Of a DNA stretch of 30,472 nt, positions 22,368-30,472 are shown piece after piece (positions within the stretch are counted from its first letter, which is position 1; each line of letters opens with the position of its first letter). The position numbers and the translations under genes were made by a program. Location: contig CAYURW010000020.1 in the NCBI GenBank assembly GCA_964447145.1, positions 1-30,472 on the forward strand, in the 5' to 3' direction. A model generated the notes under the pieces. The model was not told the origin of the DNA, did no database searches, and saw nothing but the letters and a program-made list of their open reading frames with translations. The DNA comes from BRH-c25 sp964447145 (lineage in GTDB: Bacteria > Bacillota > Clostridia > Lutisporales > Lutisporaceae).

Positions 22368-23720
22368 CTAGATTTGCATACTATCCTTCATAAGCTTTAA
22401 GGCAGCTTCCGGAAATCTCTTTGAAAGTACCCCCAGAGAAGACATTATATAGTGGTTGTCAATCAATACCACGGCTTCCTTCCCCGGATACAAGCCCATT
22501 CCTTTTCCGTGAAGCCCTATTGACTTCAGGATCTCAACCCGGCCAGGCAGCCTTGTCAAGGCGCCCCCGGTCCCGATTATATATTTCACATTTGTAAGGT
22601 CCTTGCCCTCTGCAATTGTTTTCTTCCCGCCGGGACCATAGATATATCTGATCCTGCCTGCATGACGTTCCAAAGAAGTAAGCACAGCCTCCTCTGTCAT
22701 TCTTTCAACAAACTCTATCTCTCTTTCTGTGCAGGGGACTGATCCAATACTTTTGATAATCTCTTCTGAATCGGGAAATTCGCACCTTAGCTTCTCCGGA
22801 CCGATTTTCTCGACAATATGGCTTAGGTTAACATACACCCCAAGATCTCCTTCAACAGTCCTTTTTGCTATAGGCTCTGGGCTTATAAGCATAAGGTTTA
22901 TCTCCTCGGAGCCTTCAGTTACGGAATGCACATCGGTAGTTGCGCCTCCTACATCGAATACCATAAGATCTCCTATATGTTCTTTAAGGAGCTTTGCAGC
23001 TTCCATTACCGCCCCGGGCGTAGGTATGATCGGCCCCTTGACCATTTCCCTTACGTTGCTCATTCCGGGTGCGTGTATGATATGCTCCTCAAAAACCTCC
23101 TGAATTACTTTCCTTGTAGGCTCAACATTAAGAATATCTACCTTTGGATATACATTTTCGACTATATAAGTCCTTGTTCCCGTTTCCTCTGAAATTAGCC
23201 TTATTTCATCCTGGTTCTCATTATTTCCTGCATATATGACCGGAATATCCAGCTTCATGGAGGATATCACTTCAAAATTGTGAAGTGCGGTTTCCCTTTC
23301 TCCATAGTCTACTCCTCCGGCAACCAAAATAATATTCGGCCTTATTTCTTCTATCTTTTTCAGGTCCGTCCTTCTTAGTTTCCCGGCTGTTACGTGCTTT
23401 ATTATTGCCCCCGCACCCAGCGCAGCCTCCCTTGCAGCCCTTACTGTCATGTCATAAACAAGGCCGTGAACTGTCATTCTGAGCCCCCCTGCCGCACTGC
23501 TGGTAGCAAGGAACTCATCCCATAGAAGTTCAGTATCCTTCAGTTTATTCTTGAGATCCTCAAGGGCGCCTTTCAACCCTATAGTGACATCTCCATCCGA
23601 CACTGAAGTAGGAGCTTGCCCCTGCCCGGTAAATTCCGGGCAAGAGCTTCCTATTTTGTTAAATGCATTTACTACTGTAGTGGTGCTTCCTATCTCAGTG
23701 ACCAATACATCAATTTTCAT
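22368..23720 (-). CDS. MutL/GlmL-like mutase reactivating ATPase
   Basis: The 450-residue protein has an N-terminal ASKHA-type phosphate loop (VLVTEIGSTTTVVNAF) and a second one (MVFDVGGATTDVHSV, about 265-280), with GTGGALTRLPG near the end. This is the MutL/GlmL group encoded beside B12 carbon-skeleton or amino mutases. It probably exchanges damaged cobalamin in OraSE, using ATP. The start is placed at ATG 23720, one base after the oraE stop, so the genes are coupled; an earlier TTG overlaps oraE. Confidence 0.85.
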   Translation of the reverse strand: MKIDVLVTEIGSTTTVVNAFNKIGSSCPEFTGQGQAPTSVSDGDVTIGLKGALEDLKNKLKDTELLWDEFLATSSAAGGLRMTVHGLVYDMTVRAAREAALGAGAIIKHVTAGKLRRTDLKKIEEIRPNIILVAGGVDYGERETALHNFEVISSMKLDIPVIYAGNNENQDEIRLISEETGTRTYIVENVYPKVDILNVEPTRKVIQEVFEEHIIHAPGMSNVREMVKGPIIPTPGAVMEAAKLLKEHIGDLMVFDVGGATTDVHSVTEGSEEINLMLISPEPIAKRTVEGDLGVYVNLSHIVEKIGPEKLRCEFPDSEEIIKSIGSVPCTEREIEFVERMTEEAVLTSLERHAGRIRYIYGPGGKKTIAEGKDLTNVKYIIGTGGALTRLPGRVEILKSIGLHGKGMGLYPGKEAVVLIDNHYIMSSLGVLSKRFPEAALKLMKDSMQI

Positions 23721-23721
23721 T

Positions 23722-25914
23722 TTATTGTTTTTCCCTTCTTCTTTTGACAAGGAAGCTTGCTACATCGATCCCATGGGTGCCTCTTCCAAAGCCTGCGTCC
23801 ATGCCTGATTCCGCAGCAATTTCATTTGTTACCTGTGTGCCTCCTACAACTAACATTACTTTTTCTCTTATTCCCTTTTCAATGCATAGCTCATGAAGCT
23901 TACTCATATTCTTCGTGTGGACATCATCATGAGTAATTATTGTACTTGCAAGTATGGCATCGGCATTAGTCTCTATTGCCGCATCCACTAATTTTTCAAT
24001 GGGGCACGAGGTTCCGAGGTAAAGGTACTTTATCCCAAATCCCTCAATACCGCCATGTTTTATATCCAAGGTTTCTTTCATCCCTACTGAGTGTTCATCA
24101 TTTCCGACGGTGGCAGCTACCACAAACATCGGCCTTGCTGCAATTTCTTCTCTTATCTCTGCTTCTGACAGCACGGGAACTTTTTCCGGGATAACAAGCT
24201 CATTAATGTTGATATCAAACTTGACCTTTCCCTTTATTTCAACTATAGTGCCTTCTGAAGGATGCAGGCTCTGCTTGTGTACCACGGTAACATCTTCAAG
24301 TCCTAGCTTTTCTCCGCACTTTATTGCTGCAAATTCCGCAGTCCTTTCGTCAAGGGGAAGGAATATTGTGGTGGCTACGACTCCATCAGCCCTCCACTCA
24401 ACTTCCGGCTTTATGATATTGGTATCATAGTATTTATCCAGCTCTTTAAGCCTGGTGTTTACATTATCATACTCGTCAAGTTCATCAACATAAATGATTT
24501 TTGAAGGATCTTCAAAGGTATCCCCGCCTATTGCATCAGAAGCCTTATCATATCCTGCGGGAATATTGTTGTAGCCGTAGTGAACAGATACAGGGGCAAA
24601 ATAATCCTTGTCCCTTTCGAATATCATTCCTACTCCTATACCTCCGTCAATTTGCCTCGGGATCCCATCTCCGTTCCTTTCGGGGTAATTTCCGCTGTCA
24701 ATGAAAAATCCGTTTTCGACAGCCTTGAAATATCCTCCGACCTCAAGTATTTCTTCCAGGAATAACACTGCTCTTTCCTTAAGCTCCCTGACCTCATCCC
24801 CTAAAGGACCTTCCCTGTCGATTTTGACCATTTCACGAAGCCCGTCCATACCGTTAAGAGCTTGCTTTGCTGTGCTGATAGCAGCTATATTGTTGTAATG
24901 CCACGGTACATTTCTTCCTTCATCAGGGGTTATGGTCGATTGTATATCGGCACTGGTGAGCCGGGAAATCATAAGATCCAGTGTGTGTGTCACCGTTGCT
25001 TCTCTCATGTCCGATTCCATGTATTTAGTATTCTGCTGCGCTCTCATTTTATATTCACTAAAAAAGTCACGAAGTGCGACAGCATAGGGTAGGTCAATTC
25101 TCATGCGTGGGGCCGGCGGCGCTGTTGGCGGCACGGTCGAAAGCGCTATATTCTCAGCTTTCATTCCGATTTTCCTTGAAAAAATACTGTTGATTGCATG
25201 CTGGACCATAAGCTCAGGCCTGACCTTCCAGGCTTTCATGGCAGTTGCGTTAGCATTGTGAGCCCCGTCTATCTGAAGTATGTCTGCCCAGATCATTACT
25301 TTCTTTGCTTCGCATGCATCAACAAAGCTCCGGACCATGTTTACATTCCTGTAAAGTACGTTGTATTGGGGGTCCTGGTGCGCCCCATTTACTCCCTCTT
25401 CAGCAAACATAACCGCTATATCAGGTCCAGCAACTCCGGAAATATATGAATGAAAATTAATGGGCCTTCCCACCTCATCTTCTATCATATCAAGAGCTTT
25501 CCTTGTTGCCCTGCACTGCTTCCTTGTTACTGCAATACCCCCTATTCCCTGGGTGGTACCTTCAATAAGTGAGTCTATATGAGATTGCCCCATGGTTCTT
25601 ATGACCATCATGTGGTCGGCGCCGTGCCAGGCAGCCATTCTCATTCTTCTTATGTCGTCCTCGAACCTGCCGGAGGCTATCTCGGTAGTTACCACACAAT
25701 CCGGCTGGGGATCTATATAGTCAAAACCCCGGCTTCCCGGCAGGGGAACATAGTTTTTGAGCCCTTCGGAAGTCTCCAGGTATTCAAAATCCCCTACATT
25801 TCTTTTTTCATTTCTGCCTTCTCTCCAGTGCCAGCCTCTCCTTCTGGGCCTGTAACTTTCAAGACCTTGAAGAAGCTCCTTTATGTCTAATTTTTTGCTT
25901 GGATCTAATTTCAA
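23722..25914 (-). CDS. oraE: D-ornithine 4,5-aminomutase, large subunit
   Basis: OraE moves the 5-amino group of D-ornithine to C4, giving 2,4-diaminopentanoate, with adenosylcobalamin and PLP. The 730-residue protein has a TIM-barrel region first, then a C-terminal B12 domain with DEHSVG (Asp606, His608, the DxHxxG motif). Lys619, eleven residues after the histidine, matches the PLP lysine (Lys629, after His618) reported for the Acetoanaerobium sticklandii enzyme. The later GGTQ and GFGRGTHG loops also fit. The start is TTG with AGGAGGGG upstream, 14 bases after oraS. Confidence 0.95.
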   Translation of the reverse strand: MKLDPSKKLDIKELLQGLESYRPRRRGWHWREGRNEKRNVGDFEYLETSEGLKNYVPLPGSRGFDYIDPQPDCVVTTEIASGRFEDDIRRMRMAAWHGADHMMVIRTMGQSHIDSLIEGTTQGIGGIAVTRKQCRATRKALDMIEDEVGRPINFHSYISGVAGPDIAVMFAEEGVNGAHQDPQYNVLYRNVNMVRSFVDACEAKKVMIWADILQIDGAHNANATAMKAWKVRPELMVQHAINSIFSRKIGMKAENIALSTVPPTAPPAPRMRIDLPYAVALRDFFSEYKMRAQQNTKYMESDMREATVTHTLDLMISRLTSADIQSTITPDEGRNVPWHYNNIAAISTAKQALNGMDGLREMVKIDREGPLGDEVRELKERAVLFLEEILEVGGYFKAVENGFFIDSGNYPERNGDGIPRQIDGGIGVGMIFERDKDYFAPVSVHYGYNNIPAGYDKASDAIGGDTFEDPSKIIYVDELDEYDNVNTRLKELDKYYDTNIIKPEVEWRADGVVATTIFLPLDERTAEFAAIKCGEKLGLEDVTVVHKQSLHPSEGTIVEIKGKVKFDININELVIPEKVPVLSEAEIREEIAARPMFVVAATVGNDEHSVGMKETLDIKHGGIEGFGIKYLYLGTSCPIEKLVDAAIETNADAILASTIITHDDVHTKNMSKLHELCIEKGIREKVMLVVGGTQVTNEIAAESGMDAGFGRGTHGIDVASFLVKRRREKQ

Positions 25915-25928
25915 TATGCTCCCCTCCT

Positions 25929-26279
25929 TTAAAACAATTTATCTACTTGATCCCAATATTTGCCTTCAGAAAGCCCAAGGCCGGCTTCTCTTACGGAGAT
26001 CCCCAGATTCTTGGATAGTCTCCAGACCACATTGCCTGCGCCTTTTTTCATAAGACCCTTTTTCATAACTCCTTCGACAATGGGTTTTACTTCAAGACTG
26101 GAAAAACCCATCCTTAGTAGAATGCTTCTTTCTATTGCGGGAGTCGTGTTTTTGTAACCAAGCTCAAGCATTGGCTCAACTACCTTTTCGGCCAGCTGCC
26201 AAAACCTGTCTTTTAATTCTTCATCACTGAGATTTTTAAGATGCTCTCTCCTTGATTCATAATCATCTTGTCGTTTCAT
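25929..26279 (-). CDS. oraS: D-ornithine 4,5-aminomutase, small subunit
   Basis: The 116-residue small subunit pairs with OraE. It is mostly helical and begins MKRQDDYESRREHLKNLSDEELKDRFWQLAEKVVEP in two helices. The middle (ELGYKNTTPAIERSILLRMGFSS) and the end (GLGLSEGKYWDQV) follow the family. Length is close to the ~120 residues of known OraS. It lies directly before oraE, 14 bases apart, with GGAGGGATAGGA before its start. Confidence 0.92.
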   Translation of the reverse strand: MKRQDDYESRREHLKNLSDEELKDRFWQLAEKVVEPMLELGYKNTTPAIERSILLRMGFSSLEVKPIVEGVMKKGLMKKGAGNVVWRLSKNLGISVREAGLGLSEGKYWDQVDKLF

Positions 26280-26298
26280 TCCTATCCCTCCACTTACT

Positions 26299-27720
26299 TT
26301 ACTTTACTGTTACATCTAACTCTTTAAGGGTATCCTTTACAAGTTTGACATCGGATTTGGAATCCTCAACTATGAAATTGAAGTCTTCTTTTGAGATTTC
26401 TGTGACCTTGTTGTTTGTAATACAGTTCTTTATATAAGATGCCCTGGTTTTATCAATTTCCAAATCCCTCACCTTGATTTTTGATGGGTGTGATGGCAGA
26501 ATAATATTTTTGCCGGGTACTTCCTCTTCCGGTTCCCCAATTATTATCTCGATTCCGTTTTCCTTGGCAAAGCTAAGCTGCGGCATAGGATGTTTTCCCG
26601 CACCCGTATATTCTGTTTCCTGAACCACAATTATTTGGTCCTTATCCATCTCCTGTGCCAGAGCAAAGGCTGCTGTAAGGGAGGTGTTCCCTGCTGGTCC
26701 CCTCTCTAAGCCTTCAAGCACCGATAGCGCCTCCGTGATATAGAATACCTCTCCCTGCCTTACCAGTACATATCTGTCCATGTATCTTAAAGGCCTTGCT
26801 GCATTTCTGGGGACATCAGCCCTATCCGGCCAGGTTGCAAAGGGTATTCCAAAGCCAGTATGCCCTGTTGTAAAGGATTTTCTGTTAAAATCATTATCAG
26901 AGGCCATGTGAAGCCCAGAAAGATCCACACTTGCCCCGACGACTTCAGTGTTTTGGGCTCCCGCCTTTATGAGACCCCTTGCTGTACCAGTCAGATTTCC
27001 GCCACCTGCATTTGTCACTATTACCTTATCCGGGTCTTTCCCAAGCTTTTCTCTGAACTGCATGACAAGCTCATATCCTAATGTCTCTACTCCCGCAATA
27101 CCAAAAGGTGTGTATAGCGATGCATTGAAATATCCCGTTTCTTCAAGAAGCGTGAGGAAGGTATAGAATAACTCAGGTCCCACGGAAAGCTGCACAACTT
27201 CTGCTCCGTATGCCTCGCAGGCACGCAGCTTTTCCAGTATCTCAGGCTGTCCTACCATTCTGCTGTCATAGCATTCCTGAACTACAATACATTTAAGCCC
27301 TCTTTTAGCTGCCTGAGATGCCACAGCAGCACCGTAATTTCCGCTTGTGGCTGTCAATACCCCTTTATACCCCAGTTTCTTTGCATGATATACAGCAGTT
27401 GCAGCTCTTCTTGCCTTAAAACTCCCGGAGGGGTTTGCCGCCTCATCTTTTATGAATATTCTTGCCCCTTTCCCTTTTGGGGAGATCTTCCTGACCAATT
27501 CCGTAAGATTCCGAAGCTCCATTATGGGAGTATTGCCTACACTTGTCTCAGATTGTATTTCCTGTATTTCCTCCAGGGTGTATCCGGTTTCCTTCATCAT
27601 TCTTTCATAATCAAAGGCAATCCCTCCCGATTCAAATACACTGTAATCAATTCCTATTGCCTTTTTCATTATTTCGTTTTTTCTCCCCATTACCGCTGCG
27701 TATGACATATCTTTAGTCAT
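26299..27720 (-). CDS. ortB: 2-amino-4-oxopentanoate thiolase, beta subunit
   Basis: OrtB, with OrtA, cleaves 2-amino-4-oxopentanoate with CoA to alanine and acetyl-CoA. The 473-residue protein is a fold-type II PLP enzyme: the cofactor lysine is in NPSGSFKARRA (Lys102), and the phosphate-binding loop is in TNAGGGNLTG. It begins at ATG 27720 with GGAGGTG just upstream; an earlier GTG overlaps this site. Its start overlaps the ortA stop by 8 bp. Length agrees with the family. Confidence 0.93.
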   Translation of the reverse strand: MTKDMSYAAVMGRKNEIMKKAIGIDYSVFESGGIAFDYERMMKETGYTLEEIQEIQSETSVGNTPIMELRNLTELVRKISPKGKGARIFIKDEAANPSGSFKARRAATAVYHAKKLGYKGVLTATSGNYGAAVASQAAKRGLKCIVVQECYDSRMVGQPEILEKLRACEAYGAEVVQLSVGPELFYTFLTLLEETGYFNASLYTPFGIAGVETLGYELVMQFREKLGKDPDKVIVTNAGGGNLTGTARGLIKAGAQNTEVVGASVDLSGLHMASDNDFNRKSFTTGHTGFGIPFATWPDRADVPRNAARPLRYMDRYVLVRQGEVFYITEALSVLEGLERGPAGNTSLTAAFALAQEMDKDQIIVVQETEYTGAGKHPMPQLSFAKENGIEIIIGEPEEEVPGKNIILPSHPSKIKVRDLEIDKTRASYIKNCITNNKVTEISKEDFNFIVEDSKSDVKLVKDTLKELDVTVK

Positions 27721-28024
27721 TTGAATCACCTCCGAAAAGAATTTCCTTAAGTTGTTTATCCACGCTTAAAAGCTCAGGCACAAAGTTTCCGAAGTCATGA
27801 ACATATCTTGGATTTACTGCCCTCAGTTCCCCCTTGACAATTCTTCCCGTTACGGTTTTGATCTCTATGTCTTCGCCTATTTTTGCATCATGAAGGGCAG
27901 TACCCTTTACCCAAAGCTCCAAGGGCATTTTTTTTGTGTCATCGGGAACTTGAGGAGCTCTCTCCCCGGGTTTCAATACTATCTGATGGATCTGCACCCA
28001 ATCACCTTTTTTTGCACTTTTCAT
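27713..28024 (-). CDS. ortA: 2-amino-4-oxopentanoate thiolase, alpha subunit
   Basis: The 103-residue subunit begins KKGDWVQIHQIVLKPGERAPQVPDDT and contains KMPLELWVKG and GRIVKGELRAVNPRYVHDFG, typical OrtA segments. It forms the thiolase with OrtB. GAGAGGTG precedes its ATG. It follows ord after a 144-base gap without a clear gene or terminator, so ord and ortA are probably on the same transcript. Confidence 0.92.
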   Translation of the reverse strand: MKSAKKGDWVQIHQIVLKPGERAPQVPDDTKKMPLELWVKGTALHDAKIGEDIEIKTVTGRIVKGELRAVNPRYVHDFGNFVPELLSVDKQLKEILFGGDSND

Positions 28025-28168
28025 TTATGGCACCTCTCTTTTTGATTTATTAATATTTCTAAGGGACATATATATCAAGTACAATATCTATGCCCCTCCA
28101 TTCTTAATTTATTTAATACTCTCAAAGCATTGTACACAAAACACATAAGCACTCATTGAATGTCTATT

Positions 28169-29227
28169 CTATTCTTCTATCATTTCTCTCATATCCCCCA
28201 TAATTGCCCTTGGCACAGGAAGATCCAGCATAGTCTTAAGTCCCGGTTTGGAGTTAATTACCTGGGGAATCATATTGACGCACATTGCAATTGTCCCGAT
28301 CCCTCCCGGGACTTCGGGTTTGTTAGCCATGTTAATGTCGGGAACCCCTTTTATTATTACATAGTCTCCTGTATCCGTGCCCCCAAGGTGCGGTTCTATC
28401 TGCTGAGGATGATCCATCTCAATTTTAAGTTCTCCGTCAACATAACCAAAGCCCTTCATTGCACAGCCTGCTACATCCCCTGCTTTTGCAAATCCATAGG
28501 GTGACTTCCTGTCCACTGAAGTTACTATTGGCTCCATGCTCTGATTGAAATCGCTAAGCTTCCAGCCTATTGCATCTGCTATCATTCCCACGGATTCTGC
28601 AAATCCTACATGGCCCGCAAGCTTTCCGGTCTTAACACCATCATTGAATTCATCAATTGTTATTCCTATTCCCTGTTCTTCCATAACTGCCGGTCCAAAA
28701 GGCGACAGGCTGTTTACGCGCCTTGCGGTTACATGGTCCACTTCCTCGCAGGCACCGGTAAGTACTACTACAAGAAGATCCATAATAAGTCCAGGATTTA
28801 TACCTGTCCCGAGCACTGTTACACCGTTGGCTTTTGCAATCTCGTCCATCTTCTTTGCCAGTTCGGGTTCCGCAGCCTTTGGGTAAGCCATCTGCTCGGC
28901 GCTTGAGATAACGTTTATTTTTCTTTCCAGACAAAATTTAATCTTATCAAAAACATTTTTTGTAAAGGAATCAGTGCAGATCAGAACAACATCAGCAGCC
29001 TTTTCCTTTATAACATCTTCGAAGGTTCCAATCGTTACATCAGGGCGGCTGCCTTTTTCGGTTTTGATGTAATCATACATGCTCTTACCGACTTTTGCGC
29101 CTCTGCCGACGACTCCAGCAATTTCCACACCTTTCTTCTTAAGGAGCATGTCGGCANNNNNNNNNNCAATACCGCTTCCCATAGCGCCTATCCCCCAAAT
29201 AATTACCTTCACGTTCTCTTTTCTCAT
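28169..29227 (-). CDS. ord: 2,4-diaminopentanoate dehydrogenase (with assembly gap)
   Basis: Ord oxidises 2,4-diaminopentanoate to 2-amino-4-oxopentanoate with NAD(P). The protein of about 352 residues has the Rossmann start VIIWGIGAMGSGI, the motif TGINPGLIMDL, and VNSLSPFG and HLGGTDTGDYV later, typical of this family. Ten N's at 29157-29166 fall just after GMGSGI and translate as four unknown residues. Without them the text reads as a normal glycine loop and helix, so the gap is probably a placeholder (see findings). AGGAGG lies before the ATG. It is the first gene of the ornithine operon. Confidence 0.93.
   Translation of the reverse strand: MRKENVKVIIWGIGAMGSGIXXXXADMLLKKKGVEIAGVVGRGAKVGKSMYDYIKTEKGSRPDVTIGTFEDVIKEKAADVVLICTDSFTKNVFDKIKFCLERKINVISSAEQMAYPKAAEPELAKKMDEIAKANGVTVLGTGINPGLIMDLLVVVLTGACEEVDHVTARRVNSLSPFGPAVMEEQGIGITIDEFNDGVKTGKLAGHVGFAESVGMIADAIGWKLSDFNQSMEPIVTSVDRKSPYGFAKAGDVAGCAMKGFGYVDGELKIEMDHPQQIEPHLGGTDTGDYVIIKGVPDINMANKPEVPGGIGTIAMCVNMIPQVINSKPGLKTMLDLPVPRAIMGDMREMIEE
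29157..29166. other. Assembly gap (10 N) inside ord
   Basis: Ten undetermined bases interrupt ord near codons 21-24. The flanking bases are TCGGCA on the left and CAATACC on the right. The true size of the gap cannot be read. Confidence 0.99.
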
Positions 29228-29269
29228 GAATAATAACCTCCTATAAATATTAATCTCAATTTATATATA

Positions 29270-29285
29270 AGCAAATTTTGTGCCA
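29270..29285 (-). promoter_or_regulatory. Sigma-54 (-24/-12) promoter of the ornithine operon
   Basis: The minus strand reads TGGCAC-AAAAT-TTGCT, an exact match to the sigma-54 consensus TGGCAC-N5-TTGCW. It lies about 43 bases before the ord ATG, leaving room for a short leader with its AGGAGG site. Sigma-54 promoters need an AAA+ activator, and one is encoded directly upstream. Confidence 0.88.
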
Positions 29286-29400
29286 TAACAACAATAATAA
29301 TGCATTAAATAATAAATCTTCAAATGCTGGTAATACCTGCTTCATAGGAATAGTGCCAACCAAATATATCTTTCTGAATAGTATAACAGCCAATAAAAAA

Positions 29401-29434
29401 GCAAATATATTTGCACATATGCAAACATATTTGC
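29401..29434. promoter_or_regulatory. Tandem palindromic enhancer sites (UAS) upstream of ord
   Basis: GCAAATATATTTGC (29401-29414) is a perfect 14-bp palindrome. GCAAACATATTTGC (29421-29434) is the same with one change. Their centres are 20 bp apart, about two helical turns, and 115-165 bp upstream of the -24/-12 promoter, the usual distance for an activator site. Together with flanking A and T runs they also form a large hairpin that could terminate the activator gene. Both roles are possible. Confidence 0.65.
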
Positions 29435-29482
29435 TTTTTTATGCGATATGAAAGTCTGGGCAACCAATGCTTCTCCATTAAT

Positions 29483-30472
29483 TTAGGATTCTTGATGCAC
29501 CTTTATTCCGTACTTTTTTAGCTTGTGCTGCAGCGTCTGTCTTTTTATACCCAGTTTTATTGAGCTTTTGGAAATATTATTCCCGTTATCTTGCATGGCT
29601 TCAAGGATTATTGATCTTTCCGCTTCTTTTAACATTTCGTCAAGGGATTGTTTTTCATGAAAATCCAAATTCAGTCTATGACTTCCGGACTTAAACATTC
29701 TTTCCCTCATATCCGGAGAGATATGTTCCGATTTTATTATGTGACCGCTATTTACCATATTAATTGCGCTTTCTATTATGTTTTCCAATTCCCTGACATT
29801 TCCCGGCCAATCATAATGAGCAAAAGCTTCTTTTACTTCATTGGAAACATACCAGATATCTTTTTGCAGTATGCTGCTGTGTTTCTTTATAAAATGATCC
29901 GTTAAAAGCGGAATATCTGGTTTTCTTTCTCTTAATGAAGGGATATTGACAGTTATAACATTTAGCCTGTAGTACAAATCTTTCCTGAGGATGCCATTAT
30001 TCAGCAGTGCTAAAGAGTCTTCATTAGTAGTCGCCAATATCCTCACGTCGATAGGTATGTCCGCAAGTCCGCCAATCCTTCGTACATAGCCTTCCTGCAG
30101 TACTCTTAACAGTTTGGCCTGAAGCTGATGGCCCATGGAGTTGATCTCGTCAAGCAAAAGAGTTCCACCATTTGCCTGCTCAAACAATCCGGGTCTGTTG
30201 ATTGCTCCAGTAAAGCTGCCTTTGACTGTACCAAACAAAATCCCTTCCAGAAGGGATTCCGGAAGTGCGGCGCAGTTTTGCGCTATAAAAGGCTTACTCC
30301 TTCTGTTGCTTCCATTGTGTATGCTCTGGGCAAAAAGCTCTTTCCCTGTGCCTGTTTCACCGGATATCAAAACCGTAGAAGACGACATGGCGGCTTTTCT
30401 TGCTATTTCTATAGAGTAAAGAAATTTCTCGTCTTCTCCGATCAGGTTTCTAAATGTATATCCCCTGAGACT
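29483..30472 (-). CDS. Sigma-54-dependent activator, 3' part
   Basis: The frame is open to the window edge, so the N-terminal sensor domain is outside. The visible 329 residues contain the AAA+ domain: Walker A GETGTGKE, the sigma-54 contact loop GSFTGA (a variant of GAFTGA), Walker B GGTLLLDEIN, and the arginine region DLYYRLNVITVNIPSLRER. A Fis-type helix-turn-helix ends it (AERSIILEAMQDNGNNISKSS...). The LFGTVKGSFTGA form recalls RocR-type activators. It probably binds the tandem palindromes between it and ord and switches on ornithine use. The signal is unknown because the sensor lies outside. Confidence 0.92.
   Translation of the reverse strand, partial: SLRGYTFRNLIGEDEKFLYSIEIARKAAMSSSTVLISGETGTGKELFAQSIHNGSNRRSKPFIAQNCAALPESLLEGILFGTVKGSFTGAINRPGLFEQANGGTLLLDEINSMGHQLQAKLLRVLQEGYVRRIGGLADIPIDVRILATTNEDSLALLNNGILRKDLYYRLNVITVNIPSLRERKPDIPLLTDHFIKKHSSILQKDIWYVSNEVKEAFAHYDWPGNVRELENIIESAINMVNSGHIIKSEHISPDMRERMFKSGSHRLNLDFHEKQSLDEMLKEAERSIILEAMQDNGNNISKSSIKLGIKRQTLQHKLKKYGIKVHQES

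Noticed and set aside
26860..27166. Plus-strand frames inside ortB and other ornithine genes
   Set aside because: They mirror conserved codons of well-identified genes on the other strand and have no start signals.
29341..29363. Second sigma-54-like TGGCAC (minus strand near 29348)
   Set aside because: The -12 element TTGC is not present at the required spacing.

Overview
The window looks like chromosomal DNA of an anaerobic, spore-forming, amino-acid-fermenting member of the Clostridia. Evidence is the complete cluster for ornithine fermentation, the Firmicutes-type Rrf2/IscS/IscU/MnmA operon, strong AGGAGG-type ribosome sites, frequent TTG starts, low G+C intergenic DNA, and CotS-like and Cys-rich proteins that suggest a spore coat. 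No rRNA, tRNA or CRISPR array is visible. Species cannot be named from this sequence.

Layout. (1) 1-2400: a small glycine-rich membrane protein, a DUF6544/6920-like protein, a MarR regulator with a consensus promoter covered by paired palindromes, a degenerate ~35-bp tandem repeat, and a small helical protein lying between two intergenic repeats. (2) 2436-5723, minus strand: the rrf2-iscS-iscU-mnmA operon for Fe-S cluster assembly and tRNA 2-thiolation, with a readable promoter and Rrf2-type operator. (3) 5724-8017: mostly decayed DNA, with a DUF2339 fragment, a frameshifted membrane gene coupled to a second MarR-like regulator, an RHS-repeat remnant and several palindromes. (4) 8018-16322: a surface-glycan locus with CDP-glucose synthesis (RfbF/RfbG-like), four paralogous GT-A glycosyltransferases, two tandem 195-aa protein-kinase-fold paralogues and one CotS/APH-type phosphotransferase. 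(5) 16352-19059: a short DUF1858-like gene with an in-frame UGA (possible selenocysteine), a Cys-rich coat-like protein, and a divergent predicted beta-propeller/coiled-coil protein. (6) 19100-21045: rarA and a LemA-family gene. (7) 21281-30472, minus strand: the ornithine operon ord-ortA-ortB-oraS-oraE-reactivase-orr, ended by an intrinsic terminator, preceded by a consensus sigma-54 promoter, two tandem palindromic candidate enhancer sites and the 3' part of a sigma-54 activator gene.

How the parts work together. In region 7, L-ornithine is racemised (Orr), rearranged by the B12/PLP aminomutase (OraSE) to 2,4-diaminopentanoate, oxidised (Ord) and thiolysed (OrtAB) to alanine and acetyl-CoA; the MutL-like ATPase probably repairs the mutase. 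In regions 4-5, an activated CDP-deoxysugar and four glycosyltransferases, together with kinase-fold proteins, probably decorate a surface structure, most likely the spore coat or exosporium. Two families of short intergenic repeats (A, about 139 bp with two hairpins; B, about 90-97 bp) occur through regions 1, 3/4 and 4, and one copy of B is inserted inside a copy of A.

The most unusual items are the UGA-containing gene at 16352-16552, the nested repeats, the kinase/glycosyltransferase locus, and the fully readable sigma-54 control region.
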